Positions 45,719-58,216 of a stretch of DNA of 64,000 nucleotides are shown here, in pieces. Position 1 is the stretch's first letter. Each line of letters starts with the position of its first letter. The DNA is from Stigmatella aurantiaca. GTDB lineage: Bacteria; Myxococcota; Myxococcia; Myxococcales; Myxococcaceae. A program made the position numbers and the translations under genes. The notes beneath the pieces were generated by a model that ran no database searches, was not told where the DNA came from, and saw only the letters and a list, made by a program, of their open reading frames with translations. The DNA is taken from NCBI RefSeq assembly GCF_900109545.1, contig NZ_FOAP01000001.1, positions 186,001 through 250,000 on the forward strand, read 5' to 3'.

Positions 45719-46963
45719 ATGGACCGGAAGCGATGGTGGTGGGGCAAGGTGCTGGGCTTGGTGCTGTGCGTGCAGGCCGTGGGTTGTTCGTCGGACGAAC
45801 CTGCTCCCACTGGGCCGCCGGACGCGGAGGAGGCGCCTTCCGCCCCTCCCACGCCCCCCCAGGCGCAGGTGCCCGTGCCTCCCTCGCCTCCGGAGGACCC
45901 GGCGCCCGCGTCCGCGTGCGAGGGCCTCCTGCCCGAGCAGCTCGGGCCCAGCCGGAGCATCGTCGTGGATGCCCTTTCCCCGTACGCCGAATGTGGAGGG
46001 GGCACGAGTGATGGCGCGGGTTTCCTGGCGCTCATGAATTTTGGCACGCATGGCGTGCCGTCCTGGGACGTGGTCTCAGGGGAGGGGGCCGTCACGGGAA
46101 ACTGGGTAGGAGGCGGTGAGGGGGCGGCCAACCCGATGCCTCAGGCCCAGGGGTTCCTCGTCTACAGGCTTACGCTCTGGGGGGGCGTGTTGAAGGCCTT
46201 CTCCTCCTTGGGAGAGCAGCTGAACTACGAGGAGCTGACGGATAGGTATGATGACTACCCCAGCGTGGCCGCTGATCCCCAAGGGGGGGCGCTGGCCGCC
46301 GTGTGGAAGACGCGCCCGGGCAACCTCCAGGTTTTGACGTACCAGTTCTTCGACGCGGTGGGGGTGCCCCTCGGGGCGCCAACCGAACTGGGAGCGCTGC
46401 CCCTGGACGAGAACCGCGACGTCGTCGCGGGGGTGGATACGAAGGGACGCGCGCTCCTGCTCTGGCCAGAGCCTGGGGGCAGCAACTGGACCGGCCAATG
46501 GCTGAGCCGCCAGGGGGGGGCCCTGACCCAGACCTTCACGTTCCCGGCGCCCGCAGTCTCCGCGTCGTTCTGGCGGCTGGAGCCGCTGGCTGGCGGAGGT
46601 CTGGCACTGCGGGGAGGAGAGCAGTGGGTGGCGCGGTTTCCCAGTGGAGAGGCCGTGGCCCAACCCGCTCCCGCCTGGCTGGCCAGCCACCCGGGCTCCC
46701 GCCTGGCCCTCATCCGGAACCAGCAGGCCAACGTCCTCGCCTCGGCGCCCACGATGAGCGGAGCCGGGTGCCAACAGTCCCTGCTCGTCTTTGCCAGTGA
46801 CGGCACCGCCTGTGGCGAGCTTGTGTTCCCGCCGGATGGAAGTAACTGCTCCCCTCGGTCCTTGGATGTCGGACGGGATGGAACCGTCATCCAGAAGCTC
46901 GAGCTGAGCGCCCAGGCCACCCCCCAGTGCTCCTGGCGGTGGTGGCCCGGGCTGCTGCGGTAG
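45719..46963 (+). CDS. Lipoprotein of unknown function
   Basis: A 414-aa lipoprotein. ATG 45719 has GGAGAGGGG upstream and gives the signal MDRKRWWWGKVLGLVLCVQAVGC. A Pro/Ala/Glu-rich spacer of about 45 residues follows, then a roughly 340-residue beta-rich domain with repeats of the kind PSVAADPQGGALAAVWKTR, VVAGVDTKGRALLLWPEPGG and LEPLAGGGLALRGGEQWV. These are propeller-like (about one repeat per 50 residues). No enzyme motif is seen. Family not recognised. It is convergent with the di-heme oxidoreductase gene. Confidence 0.75.
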   Translation: MDRKRWWWGKVLGLVLCVQAVGCSSDEPAPTGPPDAEEAPSAPPTPPQAQVPVPPSPPEDPAPASACEGLLPEQLGPSRSIVVDALSPYAECGGGTSDGAGFLALMNFGTHGVPSWDVVSGEGAVTGNWVGGGEGAANPMPQAQGFLVYRLTLWGGVLKAFSSLGEQLNYEELTDRYDDYPSVAADPQGGALAAVWKTRPGNLQVLTYQFFDAVGVPLGAPTELGALPLDENRDVVAGVDTKGRALLLWPEPGGSNWTGQWLSRQGGALTQTFTFPAPAVSASFWRLEPLAGGGLALRGGEQWVARFPSGEAVAQPAPAWLASHPGSRLALIRNQQANVLASAPTMSGAGCQQSLLVFASDGTACGELVFPPDGSNCSPRSLDVGRDGTVIQKLELSAQATPQCSWRWWPGLLR

Positions 46964-46983
46964 GGCGGTGCCGCCCCAGCCGC

Positions 46984-49161
<2,178 letters not shown>

Positions 49162-49289
49162 GGCGCCTCCTTGAAGGGGTGTTGCGTGGGACAGCGCCTC
49201 CCTGTCTACCCGAAGGTGTCGATGGATTTAAGGACTAAACTCGAATTTCATGCTAGGGGTATTTTTCTAATCCAGGAGGGAAGCGGCAC

Positions 49290-50570
49290 ATGAAGCGGTT
49301 GATGATGGGATTGGGGCTGGCTGTGTGTTTGGGAGGCGCGTTCGAGGCGCACGCCCGGCGGGCGCCCGAGACGCTGACACTGTCGGGTAAACAACTGTTG
49401 ATCAACGGCAAGCCTTTCACCGCGAAGGGCGTCAACTACCACCCTGTGCCCCGGACGGGGCCGGGCAACTGGCCCGACGACTGGACCATGAACCGGGCGG
49501 TGGTGTTCAGCGACTTCGCGAAGATGAAGGAGATGGGCGCCAACACCATCCGCGTCTACGTACAGTACGACCGGTTGTTCCAGAACTGGGATGAGCAGAA
49601 TGATCCGTCCACGGACCCGGGCCGGGTGGACCCGGCGGTGCTCGCCAATTACCGCGCCGTGCTGGACGAGGCCGACCGCCAGGGCATCTATGTCATCATG
49701 AATTACTTCCTGCCCACGAACGCGGACCTCCGCGCGGGGCAGCAGGTGAAGTTCAACAAGGACGCGCGCACGCGGCACAAGCTGCGCTTCCGCAACATCA
49801 TCAATGTCTTCAAGAACCGCACCGAGTTCCCCATGGTGTTGATGTGGGCCTTCGGCAATGAGAACAACTTCGATTGGAACCGCGGGCAGATGACCGCCGC
49901 GGCGATGTTCGACTTCTACGGAGAGGCCATCCGCGAGGCCGACCAGCAGGCAGATGCGTCGCATCCCTACACCGTGGTGCTCGGGGACAACCCCCAGCTG
50001 GACATTCACAACAGCAGCCTGCTCAACCGGGCGCCGCTCGTGGATGTCTGGTCTGTCAACATGTACAACACGGAGCAGGGCTTCAAGAACATCATCCAGG
50101 GCTATCCGCTCAACAAGCCGCTCCTGTTCACGGAGTTTGGCTATGACGCCTGCCAGCACAACCAGGGGTGTGACTTCTCCAATCCCGAGGGCCGGGGCAC
50201 CGCGGAGGCGCAGCAGCACCAGGCCGCGTTCTACAAGAACCGCTGGGAGAACACGATGCTGCCCAACCTCAGCGCCCGGAACGCCAACAACAAGCTGCTC
50301 GGCGGCGTCGTGTTCGAGTGGAACGACGAGTGGTGGAAGGATGGCAGCGGGCCCCGGGACGTCCACAACACCGGCGGGTTCTCCAACGCGAACCTCGGCC
50401 CTGACTACTTCCTGAACGAGGAGTGGTTCGGGCTGTCCACCGCCCTGACGGAGACGCAGACCACGGGGCGGTATTACCGGTCCGCCTTCAATCAACTCAA
50501 GACGATGTGGACCGCCCCGTCCCTGCTGTCCGCTGGGGAGGCCGCGGAGGGGACTGCCACAAGGCCCTGA
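49290..50570 (+). CDS. Secreted clan GH-A glycoside hydrolase
   Basis: A 426-aa exported TIM-barrel glycosidase. Signal peptide MKRLMMGLGLAVCLGGAFEAHA. The N-terminal strand reads LLINGKPFTAKGVNYHPVP, as in the GH2/GH5/GH72 group. The acid/base is in LMWAFGNENNFDW (Glu near 191) and the nucleophile in LLFTEFGYDA (Glu near 282). VVFEWNDEWWKDG near the C-terminus is also typical. A beta-glucanosyl or beta-glycosidase activity on cell-wall glucan is plausible but the family number is not certain. AGGAGGGAAG precedes the ATG. Confidence 0.85.
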   Translation: MKRLMMGLGLAVCLGGAFEAHARRAPETLTLSGKQLLINGKPFTAKGVNYHPVPRTGPGNWPDDWTMNRAVVFSDFAKMKEMGANTIRVYVQYDRLFQNWDEQNDPSTDPGRVDPAVLANYRAVLDEADRQGIYVIMNYFLPTNADLRAGQQVKFNKDARTRHKLRFRNIINVFKNRTEFPMVLMWAFGNENNFDWNRGQMTAAAMFDFYGEAIREADQQADASHPYTVVLGDNPQLDIHNSSLLNRAPLVDVWSVNMYNTEQGFKNIIQGYPLNKPLLFTEFGYDACQHNQGCDFSNPEGRGTAEAQQHQAAFYKNRWENTMLPNLSARNANNKLLGGVVFEWNDEWWKDGSGPRDVHNTGGFSNANLGPDYFLNEEWFGLSTALTETQTTGRYYRSAFNQLKTMWTAPSLLSAGEAAEGTATRP

Positions 50571-50597
50571 AACCCGGTAGTGTCTGGCCGAGCATTC

Positions 50598-53500
50598 ATG
50601 AGCCAGGCCAAACCTGCCGGGACGGAAGTCTCCTCCTCGGAGGGCGCCTCGTCCGAGGCCCCCTCCCCCTCGTCGTCCCAGGGCGTCTTCCCCCCTACGG
50701 TGGATTCCTCGGGCATTGGGGATGCGCCCACGCTGCGGACGTCCACGCCCGCGCGTCTGGCGCCTCCTTCGCCGGGCCAGCTGCTGCCCGTGGTGGACCC
50801 CGCGTTGTATGCGCTCGAAGGGGAGCTCGCTCACGGCGGCATTGGCCGCATCCTCCGGGCGAGGGATCTGCGGCTGGGCCGGGCCGTGGCCCTCAAGCAG
50901 ATCCTCTCGCCGTCGCCGGAGGCCGAGTCCCGCTTCATGACCGAGGCGCTCGTCACCGCGCGGTTGCAGCACCCGTCGATTGTGCCGGTGCACGAGGTGG
51001 GGCGCTGGCCCGACGGCGAGCTGTTCTACTCGATGAAGCTCGTCTCCGGCCGCTCGCTGGCGGAGGTCGTCTCCGAGCTCAAGAGCTTGAAGGATCGCCT
51101 GGCCTTTCTGCCCCACGTGCTGGCGGTGGCCGAGGCCATGGCCTATGCGCACTCCGAGCGCATCATTCATCGGGACCTCAAGCCGGCGAACATCCTCGTG
51201 GGAGGGTTTGGCGAGACGGTGGTCATCGACTGGGGCTTGGCGAAGGACCTGTCGCTCGCGGACCCTCCCGCGGCCCCGGATGCGTTCTCCCCCGCGGCCC
51301 TCTCCTCCGATGGAGGATTGACCCGGGTGGGCACGGTGATGGGGACGCCCGCGTACATGCCGCCCGAGCAGGCCGCGGGCATGCCCGTGGACGAGCGCGC
51401 CGACGTCTATGCCCTGGGGGCCATCCTCTATCACCTGCTCGCGGGGGCCCGTCCCTATGACGGGGACACCTCGGATCAGGTGTTGACGCGGGTGATCAAG
51501 GGGCCCCCTCCGCCCCTGGCCAGCCTCCAGGAGTTCATTCCGAGGGACCTGCTGGCCATCGTGACCAAGGCGATGGCCCGCCGTCCCGAGGACCGCTACG
51601 CCACCGCGCGCGAGTTGGCGGAGGACTTGAGGCGCTTCCAGACGGGGCAGATCGTCGGGGCGTATGCGTACTCGCGCATGGAGCTGCTGCGCCGCTTCCT
51701 GAGGCGCTACCGGGCCGTGGTGACGGTCACGGCGGTGGCCCTGCTGGTGCTCGCCGCCGTGGGCACCGAGAGCATCCTCGAGATCGTGGCCCAGCGTGAT
51801 GCCGCCCGGGCCTCCCGCCAGCAGGCCCAGGAGCTCTCCGACAGCCTGCTGCTGACGAAGGCCCGGGACATCGTGGAGGAGGCGCCCAACGACTCCCTCG
51901 AATCCCTGCGGGGCATCTCCGCTGGATTCAAGCAGTGGTCGGCCGCGCGGGTGGTCGCCGCGGATGCCCAGGCCCATGGGTTCGCCACCGTGCTGCGGGG
52001 GCATACCCAGCACATCAATGACATCGCCTTCACGGCCAGCGGCGACTACCTCATCTCGGCGAGTGACGACCACACGCTGCGGGTCTGGGACACCCGGCTG
52101 GGCAAGAGCCACCGGCTGCTGCGCGATGACGCCCGGACCGACACGGACACGGACGATGTGTGGCGCATCCAGATGCTCCCGGGCGGCGGGTTCATCTCGA
52201 GCGGCAAGGATGGCGTGCTGCGCCAGTGGGACCTGGCCACGGGCAAGGCCAGGCTCTTCGCCACCTTGCCAGGGCCTGTCTCGGCGCTCACCCTGGGGTG
52301 CCAGGACCGGTGCCTGCTCGCCGCGACCCAGACGGATGAGGTGCTCTATTCCTGGGACCTGGGCACGGGGCAGCTCCGCACCTTTCACACGGGCGTCCCG
52401 GGCATCGAGGAGCTGCTGGCCTCGCCGCGTAGCTCCTGGGTGTTCGTGCGAGGCTACCAGGACGCCCCCTCGGCCCTGGGAGACGTGAAGGGTGGGGCCT
52501 TCCAGGTCTTGAATCAGGCCCGGTCCACCGTGGGAGGATTTTCCGAGGAAGGCTTCCTCTTCACGGTGAACATCCAGGGGGAGCTGCACCGCTGGGTGCC
52601 CGGAACCCCCGAGGGGCACCTGCTCGCGCGGGGCCTGGGCATTGGCACGGCCCTGACCTTCGTGCCGCGAACGCCCTGGGTGGTGATTGGCACCCAGGAG
52701 GGGGTGATCCGGCTGCGGAACGCCTCCACAGGCGAGGCCCGGGAGTTCCGCCAGCATGAAGGGTCCGTCACCAGCCTGGATGTCACCTCGGATGGCCAGT
52801 ACCTCGCCTCGGCCAGTGCCGACCGGACCTCGATCCTCTGGGAACTGGAGACCGGAGCGCCCCGCGTGCTGCGGCGGGCCCGGCAACAGGCCCACCTCGT
52901 CCAGTTCTCGCCGGATGACCAGCAGCTTGCCGTGGCCAGCTTCAACGGGCAGGTGCGCCTGTTCTCCATGAAGGACAAGCTCCACCACGTGCTCTTCTCG
53001 GGCGTGGGGCCCCAGGCCTCCCTGGAGCTGTCCCCGGAGGGGGATTGGTTGGCCACCCTGTCCCGCCAGGGGGAGCTGCGCCTCTTCGAGGCCCGCTCGG
53101 GAACCCTCTTCCTGAATGCGCCGGGCTTCGTCCCGGACGCGTTGAGCTTCTCCCCGGCGGGCCAATGGCTGGCCGTGGGGGGGAGCGATGGACGGGTTCA
53201 CCTGTACGAGCCTTCCACCGGAAGTGAGCTGGCCGCATTGCAGGGGCATACCGCCCGGGTGGTGGCCGTCGGCTTCTCCGCGGGCGGCGAGCACCTGGCC
53301 TCGGCGGATGAGAAGGGGGACGTCTGGATATGGGAGGCAGGGCAGGGGAAGGGCACCTTGCTGGGGACGCATGAGGCGCGGGTCTGGCAGCTCGCGTTCT
53401 CTCCGGATGGCCAGCGTCTGGCCACGGCGTGCGATGACGGCTCTGTGCGGGTGTGGGAGCTGGAAACGGGCACGTTCCGCGTCCTGTCCGGCCACACGGG

Positions 53501-54059
53501 GGCCGTGCGGACCGTGGCGTTCTCCCCGAAGCCCCTGAACGGAGATGTCCTCGTCACGGGGGGCATGGATCACCGCGTGATTTTCTGGGAACTGGAGACG
53601 GGCCAGAGCCGCTCGCACCTCACGAGCGGGGGCGGCGTCCTGGAGCTTCGCTTCTCGCCAGAGGGCACGGTGGTGGCCAGCCGTGACCAGAAGGATGGCT
53701 CCGTGAGGCTCTGGGATGGATGGACGGGTGAGCCGTACGCCATCCCCGTGCTCAGCCATCAGGCGGATGTGCTGGGCTTTGCCTTCTCCCCGGATGGCTC
53801 CCGCCTGGCGTCGGCAAGCCTCGACAAGACAGCCCGGGTATGGGACCTGGCGACCGGTGAGAGCCGCGCGCTGCGGGGCCACATGGGGCCCGTGGAGGCG
53901 GTGGCCTTCTTCCCGAAGGGGACGATGATCGTCTCCACGGGAGCCGATGGCAGCCTCCGGCTCTGGCCGGACAGCCTGCCCCTGAAACCAGAGGTCCTGC
54001 GTGACTGGTTGAAGTCCTTCACAAAGGACGAGCGGCCGCCCTTGAACTCCTGGCAGTGA
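50598..54059 (+). CDS. Transmembrane Ser/Thr kinase with WD40 propellers
   Basis: A 1153-aa membrane kinase. The N-terminal 60 residues are Ser/Glu/Pro-rich. The kinase domain is at about 75-345 with AVALKQIL, HRDLKPANIL (near 190) and DWGLA (DFG replaced by DWG, common in bacterial WD40 kinases). The single membrane helix is at about 373-397 (VVTVTAVALLVLAAVG). From about 455 to 1135 come roughly 14 WD40 repeats (SASDDHTLRVWDTRLG, TACDDGSVRVWELETG, SASLDKTARVWDLATG), enough for two seven-blade propellers. A GTG at 50580 could add six residues. A periplasmic propeller sensing a ligand or partner is inferred. Confidence 0.94.
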   Translation: MSQAKPAGTEVSSSEGASSEAPSPSSSQGVFPPTVDSSGIGDAPTLRTSTPARLAPPSPGQLLPVVDPALYALEGELAHGGIGRILRARDLRLGRAVALKQILSPSPEAESRFMTEALVTARLQHPSIVPVHEVGRWPDGELFYSMKLVSGRSLAEVVSELKSLKDRLAFLPHVLAVAEAMAYAHSERIIHRDLKPANILVGGFGETVVIDWGLAKDLSLADPPAAPDAFSPAALSSDGGLTRVGTVMGTPAYMPPEQAAGMPVDERADVYALGAILYHLLAGARPYDGDTSDQVLTRVIKGPPPPLASLQEFIPRDLLAIVTKAMARRPEDRYATARELAEDLRRFQTGQIVGAYAYSRMELLRRFLRRYRAVVTVTAVALLVLAAVGTESILEIVAQRDAARASRQQAQELSDSLLLTKARDIVEEAPNDSLESLRGISAGFKQWSAARVVAADAQAHGFATVLRGHTQHINDIAFTASGDYLISASDDHTLRVWDTRLGKSHRLLRDDARTDTDTDDVWRIQMLPGGGFISSGKDGVLRQWDLATGKARLFATLPGPVSALTLGCQDRCLLAATQTDEVLYSWDLGTGQLRTFHTGVPGIEELLASPRSSWVFVRGYQDAPSALGDVKGGAFQVLNQARSTVGGFSEEGFLFTVNIQGELHRWVPGTPEGHLLARGLGIGTALTFVPRTPWVVIGTQEGVIRLRNASTGEAREFRQHEGSVTSLDVTSDGQYLASASADRTSILWELETGAPRVLRRARQQAHLVQFSPDDQQLAVASFNGQVRLFSMKDKLHHVLFSGVGPQASLELSPEGDWLATLSRQGELRLFEARSGTLFLNAPGFVPDALSFSPAGQWLAVGGSDGRVHLYEPSTGSELAALQGHTARVVAVGFSAGGEHLASADEKGDVWIWEAGQGKGTLLGTHEARVWQLAFSPDGQRLATACDDGSVRVWELETGTFRVLSGHTGAVRTVAFSPKPLNGDVLVTGGMDHRVIFWELETGQSRSHLTSGGGVLELRFSPEGTVVASRDQKDGSVRLWDGWTGEPYAIPVLSHQADVLGFAFSPDGSRLASASLDKTARVWDLATGESRALRGHMGPVEAVAFFPKGTMIVSTGADGSLRLWPDSLPLKPEVLRDWLKSFTKDERPPLNSWQ

Positions 54060-54100
54060 TGTAGAAAGTCTCGTCACTCCAGACTCAGGAGGAGGCGGAC

Positions 54101-55129
54101 GTGAACAGGACAATGAAGGCCGCGGTCGTGCGTGAGTTCGGCAAGCCCCTGCGCATCGAGGAGGTGGAAGTGCCCCGCCCCGGGCCTGGGCAAGTCCTGG
54201 TCAAGATCCAGGCCTGTGGTGTCTGCCATACCGACCTTCATGCCGCCGAGGGAGACTGGCCGGTCAAACCCACCCCGCCGTTCATTCCCGGCCACGAGGG
54301 CGTCGGCAACGTGGCGGCGGTGGGCGCGGGCGTCACCCACGTGAAGGAAGGCGACCGGGTGGGCATTCCCTGGCTGCACTCGGCCTGCGGCCATTGCGAG
54401 CACTGTCTGGGGGGCTGGGAGACCCTGTGCGAGCAACAGCAGAACACGGGCTATTCGATCAACGGGGGCTTCGCTGAGTATGCGTTGGCCAACGCTCAGT
54501 ACGTGGGCCATCTGCCGGACGGGACGAATTTCATCGAGATCGCCCCCGTGCTGTGCGCGGGCGTCACCGTCTACAAGGGATTGAAAGTCACCGATACCCG
54601 GCCCGGGGACTGGGTGGTGATCTCCGGCATCGGAGGGCTCGGCCACATGGCGGTGCAGTACGCCCGGATCATGGGGCTGAACGTGGCCGCGGTGGACGTG
54701 GACGGCGGCAAGCTTGAGTTGGCCCGGCGCCTGGGCGCCACCGTGACCGTCAACGCCCTCGAAACCGATCCGGCGGCCTACCTCAAGAAGGAGATTGGCG
54801 GCGCCCATGGCGTCCTGGTCACCGCGGTCTCGCCCAAGGCCTTCGAGCAGGCGCTCGGGATGGTTCGCCGGGGCGGCACGGTGTCGCTCACGGGCCTGCC
54901 CCCGGGGGACTTCCCGCTACCCATCTTCGGCATGGTGCTCAATGCCATCACCGTGCGCGGCTCGATTGTCGGCACGCGGCTGGACCTCCAGGAGGCGCTG
55001 GCCTTCGCCGCGCAGGGCAAGGTCAAGGCCACGGTGAGCACCGACAGGCTGGAGAACATCAACGGTGTGTTCCAGCGCATGCACGCCGGCCAGATCGAAG
55101 GCCGCGTGGTGCTGGACCTGGCCTCCTGA
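54101..55129 (+). CDS. adhP: Zinc-dependent alcohol dehydrogenase
   Basis: A 342-aa MDR-family enzyme oxidising primary alcohols or reducing aldehydes with NAD. Catalytic zinc ligands are Cys39 (ACGVCHTD), His65 (PGHEGVG) and a Cys near 156 (VLCAGVTVY). Structural zinc Cys96, 99, 102 and 110 are all present ([15 protein letters not shown]). The Rossmann motif is GIGGLG, and the Asp after beta2 (VDVDGGK) favours NAD. GTG 54101 with GGAGGAGG seven bases upstream is preferred; ATG 54113 (MKAAVV, the start in related enzymes) is the alternative. Close to E. coli AdhP in layout. Confidence 0.94.
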   Translation: MNRTMKAAVVREFGKPLRIEEVEVPRPGPGQVLVKIQACGVCHTDLHAAEGDWPVKPTPPFIPGHEGVGNVAAVGAGVTHVKEGDRVGIPWLHSACGHCEHCLGGWETLCEQQQNTGYSINGGFAEYALANAQYVGHLPDGTNFIEIAPVLCAGVTVYKGLKVTDTRPGDWVVISGIGGLGHMAVQYARIMGLNVAAVDVDGGKLELARRLGATVTVNALETDPAAYLKKEIGGAHGVLVTAVSPKAFEQALGMVRRGGTVSLTGLPPGDFPLPIFGMVLNAITVRGSIVGTRLDLQEALAFAAQGKVKATVSTDRLENINGVFQRMHAGQIEGRVVLDLAS

Positions 55130-55146
55130 GCCGCCTGTTGCCCCTG

Positions 55147-55180
55147 GGGAGGCCGGGAGACGCAGGCGTCCCGGCCTCCC
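55147..55180. terminator. Bidirectional hairpin between convergent genes
   Basis: GGGAGGCCGGGA and TCCCGGCCTCCC form a perfect 12-bp stem around a 10-base loop between the adhP stop (55129) and the GNAT stop (55194). There is no T-run. Confidence 0.6.
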
Positions 55181-55193
55181 AGCCCTCTCGGGG

Positions 55194-55664
55194 TCAGGCC
55201 GTGCCGGTCCAGCGCAGGTGCAGCAGCGGGAAGGGTTTGCCCTGGCCGTCCCGCTCCGAGCGGCCTTCCACGGCAAACCCCATGTGTTGGTAGAACCCCA
55301 CCGCCTGGGGGTTCTGCTCGTTCACGTCCACCGCCGTGATGCCGCCTTCGTCGAGGACGTGCCTCAACAGCGCACGGCCGATGCCCTGGCCATGGTGGGC
55401 GGGATCGACGAAGAGCATCTCGACCTTTCCCTCCGCGGTGCCGATGAAGCCCACGATGGAGCCACCCGCCGCGCGGAGGCAGACGAGCCTCACCGCATCC
55501 AGGTAGACGTCCCGCACCAGGGGCTTGAAGAACTGGATGTCCTCCTCGCCGAGGAAATGGTGCGTGGCGCGCACGGCGGCCTCCCAGACTTCCACCAGGC
55601 GCAGCCGGTCGGCGGCGCTCAGCGCCGTCAACCGTTCCGGTGTCATGGGAGGGGAGGGCGTCAT
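55194..55664 (-). CDS. GNAT-family N-acetyltransferase
   Basis: A 156-aa acetyl-CoA-dependent acyltransferase. Motif A is clear: VEMLFVDPAHHGQGIGRALLRHVLDE (Q/RxxGxG/A). Motif B follows: VNEQNPQAVGFYQHMGFAVEGRSERD. Its size and ending (PLLHLRW) resemble E. coli YjaB-type proteins. The substrate is unknown. It begins nine bases after glnS on the same strand and may be its passenger in the PilZ-ParA-glnS run. Confidence 0.9.
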   Translation of the reverse strand: MTPSPPMTPERLTALSAADRLRLVEVWEAAVRATHHFLGEEDIQFFKPLVRDVYLDAVRLVCLRAAGGSIVGFIGTAEGKVEMLFVDPAHHGQGIGRALLRHVLDEGGITAVDVNEQNPQAVGFYQHMGFAVEGRSERDGQGKPFPLLHLRWTGTA

Positions 55665-55673
55665 GGCTGGTCC

Positions 55674-57362
55674 CTACTTGCCCTTCACCTGCTCCTTGGC
55701 CCAGGAGTCCTTCAGCGTCACCGTGCGGTTGAAGACGGGCTTGCCCGGCTTGGAGTCCTTCGAGTCCACGTTGAAGTACCCCAGCCGCTCGAACTGGAAG
55801 AAGGCCTCGGGGGCCGCCTGGCCCAGCGTGGGCTCCACGCGGGCGTTGGAGAGCACCTCCAGCGAGTTCGGGTTCAAGAACGTCTTGAAGTCCTTGTCCT
55901 TGTCCTTGTCCGGGTGCTCCACGGAGAAGAGCCGGTCATACAGCCGCACCTCCGCCACGGGCGCGCTGGCCGGCACCCAGTGCAGGGTGCCCTTCACCTT
56001 GCGCCCATCCGGCGAGTCTCCGCCCCGGGTGGCCGGATCATACGTGCAGCGCAGCTCCACCACCTGGCCGTTGCCGTCCTTGATGACCCGCTCGCACTTG
56101 ATGAAGTACGCCGAGCGCAGGCGGACCTCCTTGCCGGGCGCCAGCCGGAAGAACCCCTTGGTGGGCTCCTCCATGAAGTCCTCCGCCTCGATGTACAGCT
56201 CCCGCTCGAACCGGAGCTTGCGCTTGCCCAGCTCCTCCTTGTTCGGGTGGTTGGCGGTCTCCAGCTCCTCGCTCTGGCCCTCGGGGTAGTTCTCGATGAC
56301 GACCTTGAGCGGACGCAGCACCGCCATGGCCCGGGGCGCGCGCTCGTTGAGGTCCTCCCGGATGCACAGCTCCAGGAGGCTCATGTCGATCCAGCTGTCC
56401 GTCTTGCTCACGCCGATGCGCGCGGCGAAGTCCCGCAGGGAGGCCGGGGTGAAGCCCCGCCGGCGCAGGCCGCTGATGGTCATCATGCGCGGGTCGTCCC
56501 AGCCGGACACCAGCCCCTCGTTCACCATCTGGAGCAGCTTGCGCTTGCTCATCACCGTGTAGGTGAGCTTCAGGCGCGAGAACTCGTACTGGTAGGGCCG
56601 GTCCCCTTTGATGAGGCTGTCGACGATCCAGTCGTAGAGCACCCGCCGGTTCTCGAACTCCAGGGTACAGATGGAGTGGGTAATCCCCTCGATGGCGTCC
56701 GACAGGCAGTGGGCGAAGTCGTAGAGCGGGTAGATGCACCAGGTGTCGCCCGTGCGGTGGTGGTGCGCGTGGCGGATCCGGTAGATGGGCGGGTCTCTCA
56801 GCACCGGGTTGGGCGAGGTCATGTCGATCTTCGCCCGCAGGGTGTGCGTGCCGTCCGGGAACTCGCCCGCGCGCATGCGCCGGAACAGGTCCAGGTTCTC
56901 CTCGACGGAGCGCGTGCGGTAGGGGCTGTCCCGGCCCGGGGTGTTGAAGTCGCCCCGGTACTGGCTGATCTCGTCCGCCGTGAGGCTGCACACGTACGCC
57001 TTGCCCTGCTGGATGAGCGAGACGGCGAACGTGTAGAGCTGCTCGAAGTAGTCCGAGGCGAAGAACCTCCGGTCGTCCCACGCGCCCCCGAGCCACTTCA
57101 CATCGCGCTCGATGGACTGGACGTAGTCGGTGTCCTCGGTGAGGGGGTTGGTGTCATCCAGGCGCAGGTTGCACTTGCCGCCGTATTGTTGGGCCAGGCC
57201 GAAGTTCAGGCAGATGGCCTTGGCGTGCCCGATGTGCAGGTAGCCGTTGGGCTCCGGGGGAAAGCGGGTGTGCACCCGCCCGCCGTGCTTCCCGGTGCGC
57301 CGGTCCTCCTCGATGATTTCCTGAAGGAAGTTCTGGCCTTGCGACTCGCTGGTCGTCGTCAT
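55674..57362 (-). CDS. glnS: Glutamine--tRNA ligase
   Basis: A 562-aa class I synthetase that charges tRNA-Gln directly. HIGH signature at 43-46 ([14 protein letters not shown]) and KMSKS-equivalent VMSKRKLLQ near 270. [16 protein letters not shown] and the anticodon-binding beta-barrels ([23 protein letters not shown] at the end) are standard. No C-terminal YqeY extension. ATG 57362 is used; upstream in-frame sequence belongs to another gene read in the wrong frame. It is 65 bases downstream of the ParA-family gene. Confidence 0.97.
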   Translation of the reverse strand: MTTTSESQGQNFLQEIIEEDRRTGKHGGRVHTRFPPEPNGYLHIGHAKAICLNFGLAQQYGGKCNLRLDDTNPLTEDTDYVQSIERDVKWLGGAWDDRRFFASDYFEQLYTFAVSLIQQGKAYVCSLTADEISQYRGDFNTPGRDSPYRTRSVEENLDLFRRMRAGEFPDGTHTLRAKIDMTSPNPVLRDPPIYRIRHAHHHRTGDTWCIYPLYDFAHCLSDAIEGITHSICTLEFENRRVLYDWIVDSLIKGDRPYQYEFSRLKLTYTVMSKRKLLQMVNEGLVSGWDDPRMMTISGLRRRGFTPASLRDFAARIGVSKTDSWIDMSLLELCIREDLNERAPRAMAVLRPLKVVIENYPEGQSEELETANHPNKEELGKRKLRFERELYIEAEDFMEEPTKGFFRLAPGKEVRLRSAYFIKCERVIKDGNGQVVELRCTYDPATRGGDSPDGRKVKGTLHWVPASAPVAEVRLYDRLFSVEHPDKDKDKDFKTFLNPNSLEVLSNARVEPTLGQAAPEAFFQFERLGYFNVDSKDSKPGKPVFNRTVTLKDSWAKEQVKGK

Positions 57363-57427
57363 GGCCGCCCATCCTCTTGGAGCTTTCCAGCCTCGGCAAG
57401 GGGAACGAGGTTCACCCCGTGTGAATC

Positions 57428-58189
57428 TCAGCGCAGGCCTGCCCGGCGGCCCAGCTCGGCGGCCAGGGCGCGCAGCTCCTCCACGCCGGGGGAGCCCGGG
57501 CTGGTATCGAACACCACCTCGTAGCCCAGCCCCGCCTGGTTGATGGCCTCCGAGCGGGGGATCCGCATGGGCAGCACCGGCACGGTGGACTCCTGGAGCG
57601 CCCCGTCCATGGCGTCGTTGGTGGCCTTGGTGCGGCGGTCCCAGAGGTTCACCACGGCCACCAGCTCGCCGCCGCCCTCGCGAATGTCCTTCCAGGCGGT
57701 TTCGATCTCCCCCAGCCCCTGGAGCGCGAAGGCCCCGGTGGGCACGGGGGCCACCACCACGTCCGCGTGGTGGAGCACCGCCTCGGTGTAGGCCCCGAGG
57801 CTGGGGGGCGTGTCCACCACGAGGACGTCCGGCGTCCATCCGAGCGTCTTCAGGGCCCGGGGGAGGGCCTGGAGGCGGTGGCCCCACTGGAACAGCTCGC
57901 GCTCCTGGGCCGCCATGCGCGGGTGGGCCGGGGCGATGAAGAGGGTGGGGCGCTTGGCGGAGGCCACCACCACCTCGTCCAGGCGGCGGCGGGGCCGGGG
58001 GCCGAGCGCATCCCCCACGCAGGGGATGTCCCCGGGCTCCAGCCCCAGCACCAGCGAGGCGTGGGCCTGGGGGTCCAGGTCCAGCAGCAGCACCTGGTGC
58101 CCGGCATCGGCCAGGGCCGCCGCCACGTGGACACAGAGGGTGGTTTTTCCGACTCCACCCTTGATGGTGGAGAACGCGATCATCGGCAT
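57428..58189 (-). CDS. ParA/MinD-family ATPase
   Basis: A 253-aa ATPase with deviant Walker [22 protein letters not shown] (residues 7-16 region), switch I-like [15 protein letters not shown] and Walker [12 protein letters not shown]. It is an orphan ParA: no parB or parS is nearby. Such proteins position cargo such as chemosensory arrays, motility complexes or plasmids. It follows the PilZ gene by 27 bases, so a role with a c-di-GMP-responsive partner is plausible but unproven. Confidence 0.9.
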   Translation of the reverse strand: MPMIAFSTIKGGVGKTTLCVHVAAALADAGHQVLLLDLDPQAHASLVLGLEPGDIPCVGDALGPRPRRRLDEVVVASAKRPTLFIAPAHPRMAAQERELFQWGHRLQALPRALKTLGWTPDVLVVDTPPSLGAYTEAVLHHADVVVAPVPTGAFALQGLGEIETAWKDIREGGGELVAVVNLWDRRTKATNDAMDGALQESTVPVLPMRIPRSEAINQAGLGYEVVFDTSPGSPGVEELRALAAELGRRAGLR

Positions 58190-58216
58190 GACGCCCTGAC
58201 GGAAGACGGGGGAGGC

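Noticed and set aside
46963-46976. GGGCGG-TG-CCGCCC palindrome between convergent stops
   Set aside because: A six-base stem with a two-base loop and no T-run is expected by chance in such GC-rich DNA.
49248-54113. A 1621-codon open frame antisense to the glycosidase and WD40 kinase genes
   Set aside because: It mirrors two well-supported genes, is made of His/Arg/Gly/Pro-rich low-information sequence and has no domain. Such frames are expected opposite GC-rich genes.
55065-57524. An 819-codon open frame on the + strand across GNAT and glnS
   Set aside because: It lies entirely antisense to genes with unmistakable motifs (GNAT, HIGH, MSK) and shows no domain of its own.
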